Shown piece by piece: positions 61,886 to 64,000 of a DNA stretch of 64,000 nt; positions within the stretch are counted from its first letter, which is position 1, and each line of letters begins with the position of its first letter. The notes under the pieces were generated by a model. It had not been told where the DNA came from. It ran no database searches and was given only the letters and a program-made list of their open reading frames with translations. This DNA is from Roseitalea porphyridii (lineage in GTDB: Bacteria > Pseudomonadota > Alphaproteobacteria > Rhizobiales > Rhizobiaceae), in contig NZ_CP036532.1 of assembly GCF_004331955.1 (NCBI RefSeq), positions 2,356,001 through 2,420,000 on the forward strand, written 5' to 3'. Made by a program: the position numbers and the translations under genes.

Positions 61886-63040
61886 ATGGCCGACACCGCA
61901 AGCCGCGCCGAACCGCTGAACCAAATGGGCGCGGCCCGCCGCATGACGCTCGGCGACCGGCTGCGCGCCTGGCGCAACCGCACCATCGCCGATCCATCCT
62001 TTCGCGCCTTCGCCCGCCGCTGGCCGATCTTCCGGCAGATCACCAACCGGCGCGCCAACGACCTGTTCGCGCTGACGGCCGGCTTCGTCAATTCGCAGGT
62101 CCTGCTCGCCTGCGTCGAACTCGACCTGTTCGCCGCGCTTGACGACGACCCCCAGGACACCGCTTCCCTCGCCCGGCACATGAAGCTGACCGGCGATGCG
62201 GCCGGCCGGCTGTTGCGCGCGGCCGAAGGGCTCGACCTCGTCACCCGTACGTCGGACGGACGCTGGACGCTGGCCGACCACGGCGCGGTGCTCAGCGAGA
62301 GCCCCGGCATCACCGCCATGATCCGGCACCATGCGATGGTCTATCGCGACCTGGCCGATCCGGTCGCGCTTCTGCGCGATCCGCCCGCCGAGACCGAAAC
62401 GTCCCGCTTCTGGTCCTATGTCGGCGGCGATGTCGGCAACGAAGACGGGGCGGCCTATTCGGAGCTGATGCGCGTCAGCCAGGACATGGTCATCGCCGAA
62501 GTGCTCGATGCGGTCGATCTGTCCCGGAACCGGCGTCTGCTCGATGTCGGCGGCGGCAGCGGCGCCTTCGTCAGCGCCGCCGGCGCGCGCTGGCCCGATC
62601 TCGATCTCGCCCTGTTCGACCTGCCCGCCGTTGCCGGGACTGCCCGCACGCGGCTTGCCGACACGCCGATCGCCGACCGGCTGGAAATCCATGGCGGCTC
62701 GTTCTTCGACGACCCGATTCCCGGCGAGGCCGACTATTACAGCCTGATCCGCGTGCTCTACGATCACGACGACGAGGCGGCGCTTGCGATCCTGACCGCG
62801 ATCCGCAAGGCAATGGCGCCCGGCGACACGCTGATCATCGGCGAGCCGATGGCGGGCGACAGCGCCGGCGCGCGGCAGGTCGCCGCCTACTTCACCTTCT
62901 ACCTGCTGGCGATGCGCTCGGGCCGCTGCCGCACGCCGCAGGATCATTTCGCCCTGCTCGAACGCGCCGGCTTTTCCCGCATGCGCGTGCACCCGACGGC
63001 CATGCCGGTCGTCGCAAGCGTCATTTCTGCTCAAATCTGA
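61886..63040 (+). CDS. crtF: Hydroxyneurosporene-O-methyltransferase CrtF
   Basis: This 384-residue SAM-dependent methyltransferase has an N-terminal helical/dimerisation region (FRQITNRRANDLFALTAGFVNSQVLLACVELD, shown in part) and the SAM motif LLDVGGGSGAFVSAAGARWP (about 214-233). YYSLIRVLYDHDDEAAL and IIGEPMAGD follow. It methylates the 1-hydroxy carotenoid formed by CrtC. Standard crtE-crtF-bchC order. The 102 bp to bchC contain a promoter with paired PpsR boxes. Confidence 0.94.
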   Translation: MADTASRAEPLNQMGAARRMTLGDRLRAWRNRTIADPSFRAFARRWPIFRQITNRRANDLFALTAGFVNSQVLLACVELDLFAALDDDPQDTASLARHMKLTGDAAGRLLRAAEGLDLVTRTSDGRWTLADHGAVLSESPGITAMIRHHAMVYRDLADPVALLRDPPAETETSRFWSYVGGDVGNEDGAAYSELMRVSQDMVIAEVLDAVDLSRNRRLLDVGGGSGAFVSAAGARWPDLDLALFDLPAVAGTARTRLADTPIADRLEIHGGSFFDDPIPGEADYYSLIRVLYDHDDEAALAILTAIRKAMAPGDTLIIGEPMAGDSAGARQVAAYFTFYLLAMRSGRCRTPQDHFALLERAGFSRMRVHPTAMPVVASVISAQI

Positions 63041-63060
63041 GGCAAGTTGCGTTCGTTGTG

Positions 63061-63078
63061 TGTAAAAAATAGTTGACA
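63061..63078 (+). promoter_or_regulatory. PpsR/CrtJ box 1 and -35 element before bchC
   Basis: TGTAAAAAATAGTTGACA fits TGT-N12-ACA exactly. Its last six bases TTGACA (63073-63078) form a perfect -35. The -10 TAGGAT at 63095-63100 lies 16 bp on. Confidence 0.86.
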
Positions 63079-63086
63079 CCTTATGT

Positions 63087-63104
63087 TGTCATTCTAGGAT
63101 GACG
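63087..63104 (+). promoter_or_regulatory. PpsR/CrtJ-like box 2 and -10 element before bchC
   Basis: TGTCATTCTAGGATGACG fits TGT-N12-ACR with final G, begins 8 bp after box 1 and covers the -10 TAGGAT. The 8-bp gap matches the paired-palindrome arrangement described for the Rhodobacter capsulatus bchC promoter, where CrtJ binds cooperatively. Confidence 0.82.
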
Positions 63105-63142
63105 GTCGGAGGAAGAGTCCGGCGAAAGATGCGGCCGGGCCA

Positions 63143-64000
63143 ATGGGAATGCGAACCGAAGCGATCGTTCTCGAACAGCCAAAGGACATTGCCCTGCGCG
63201 ATGTTCGCCTGACGCCGCCCGACGATGGCGACGCGCTCGTCGACGTGCTGTGGAGCGGCATCTCGACGGGGACCGAGAAGATGCTGTGGGACGGCACGAT
63301 GCCGGCATTTCCCGGCATGGGCTATCCGCTGGTGCCAGGCTACGAGACCGTCGGCCGGGTTCGCGAGACCGGCGCCGATTGCGCGCTGCAGCCGGGCCAG
63401 ATGGTCTTCGTGCCCGGCGCCCGCTGCTACGAGGACGTTCGCCCGCTGTTCGGCGCCACCGCCGCCCATCTCGTCGTGAACGGTGACAAGGTCTATCCGG
63501 TCGCCGACGCGCTCGGCCAGGACGCCGTGCTGCTGGCGCTCGCCGCCACCGCCCATCACGCGCTGACCCTGCCCGGGGTCGCGCTGCCCGGCCTGATCGT
63601 CGGCCATGGCGTCGTCGGTCGCCTGCTTGCCCGCATCGCCATCGCGCTCGGCGCCGAGGCGCCGGCGGTCTGGGAGATCAACCCGGCCCGCACAGATGGC
63701 GCGCGCGGCTACGCCGTCACCAACGCCGACGATGACGACCGGCGCGACCACGCCACCATCATCGATGCCAGCGGCGATCCGTCGATCATCGACACGGCGG
63801 TCCCGCGCCTTGCCAGGGGCGGCCAGATCGTCCTCGCCGGCTTCTACGCAAAGCCGCTGAGCTTCACCTTCCCGCCCGCCTTCATGCGCGAGGCCTCCAT
63901 CCGCATCGCCGCCGAGTTCCAGCCGGCCGATGTCAACGCCGTGCTCGATCTGATCGCGCGCGGCCGGCTCGATCTGTCGGGCCTGATTTCCAATCAAGCG
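63143..64000 (+). CDS. bchC: Bacteriochlorophyllide a dehydrogenase BchC (cut by window edge)
   Basis: The frame from the ATG at 63143 is open to base 64000 (286 residues seen; family length ~315). It is a zinc-free-looking alcohol-dehydrogenase-fold protein: VDVLWSGISTGTEKMLWDGTMPAFPGMGYPLVPGYETVG (shown in part), FVPGARCYEDVRPLFGATA and VGHGVVGRLLARIAIALGAE. BchC oxidises the 3-hydroxyethyl group to the 3-acetyl group of bacteriochlorophyllide a. An ATG two codons later is equally possible. bchXYZ and the puf genes would be expected beyond the edge. Confidence 0.95.
   Translation, partial: MGMRTEAIVLEQPKDIALRDVRLTPPDDGDALVDVLWSGISTGTEKMLWDGTMPAFPGMGYPLVPGYETVGRVRETGADCALQPGQMVFVPGARCYEDVRPLFGATAAHLVVNGDKVYPVADALGQDAVLLALAATAHHALTLPGVALPGLIVGHGVVGRLLARIAIALGAEAPAVWEINPARTDGARGYAVTNADDDDRRDHATIIDASGDPSIIDTAVPRLARGGQIVLAGFYAKPLSFTFPPAFMREASIRIAAEFQPADVNAVLDLIARGRLDLSGLISNQA

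Noticed and set aside
60953-63079. A 708-residue open frame on the minus strand
   Set aside because: Antisense to crtE and crtF; low-complexity GC-driven composition.

Overview
The window reads as one continuous stretch of a GC-rich alphaproteobacterial chromosome, most likely Hyphomicrobiales (Rhizobiales-like) and probably an aerobic anoxygenic phototroph. The grounds are RutR-, Zur-, ROK- and PpsR-type regulation, a single-domain XylG, PuuD-type urate oxidation, and a bacteriochlorophyll/carotenoid gene cluster that enters at about 49.9 kb and runs off the right edge. Genus cannot be assigned from the sequence alone. No rRNA, tRNA, CRISPR array, prophage or complete insertion sequence was seen.

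Layout. 1-3.7 kb: a Fur-family gene cut by the left edge, then zur-znuB-znuC divergent from znuA across a Zur-box-like dyad. 3.7-16.3 kb: an eleven-gene minus-strand catabolic block (uxuA, GntR regulator, sugar ABC transporter, 2-hydroxyacid dehydrogenase, three Gfo/Idh/MocA oxidoreductases, lactonase-like hydrolase) plus a divergent hydrolase. Two identical 17-bp operators in opposite orientation tie it together. It looks like a route for an unusual uronate or uronide whose substrate is unknown. 16.4-31 kb: reductive pyrimidine catabolism (preA, preT, dihydropyrimidinase, N-carbamoyl-beta-alanine amidohydrolase, mmsA, NMT1/Thi5-like ABC transporter, divergent rutR) with RutR boxes at both promoter regions. 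This region is peppered with five copies of a ~156-bp inverted-repeat element, a hicBA toxin-antitoxin pair, a DUF559 gene embedded in repeats and an AT-rich membrane-protein gene. 31.3-40.4 kb: gcdH, then the xylose genes xylA, xylB, a small membrane protein and xylG-H-F, divergent from a ROK regulator.

40.4-46.6 kb: a secreted FG-GAP/UnbV-like protein, a decayed ParE toxin next to an intact antitoxin, a di-haem peroxidase-like protein, and a MaoC-phosphate acetyltransferase gene broken by one missing C in a C tract, followed by ackA. 46.6-49.9 kb: urate breakdown (puuD, uraH, puuE-uraD fusion). 49.9-64 kb: the photosynthesis cluster, in the order AerR/PpaA-like B12-binding regulator, c-type cytochrome, bchI-bchD-bchO-crtI-crtB-small membrane protein, convergent crtC-crtD, divergent crtE-crtF, then bchC (cut by the edge). 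crtC, crtD and crtF without crtA in view fit the spirilloxanthin branch. PpsR/CrtJ boxes lie before bchI, in the crtD/crtE divergent region and before bchC. The last two regions share the same double-box geometry (8-bp gap) laid over the -35 and -10 elements.

Best leads: (1) the uronate-like gene block with its duplicated operator; (2) the shared PpsR double-box architecture with apparently interleaved divergent crtD/crtE promoters; (3) the repeat family, with DUF559, confined to the pyrimidine region; (4) the single-base maoC-pta frameshift at a possible slippery site; (5) crtC, whose conserved N-terminus is encoded inside crtD with no ordinary start codon nearby.
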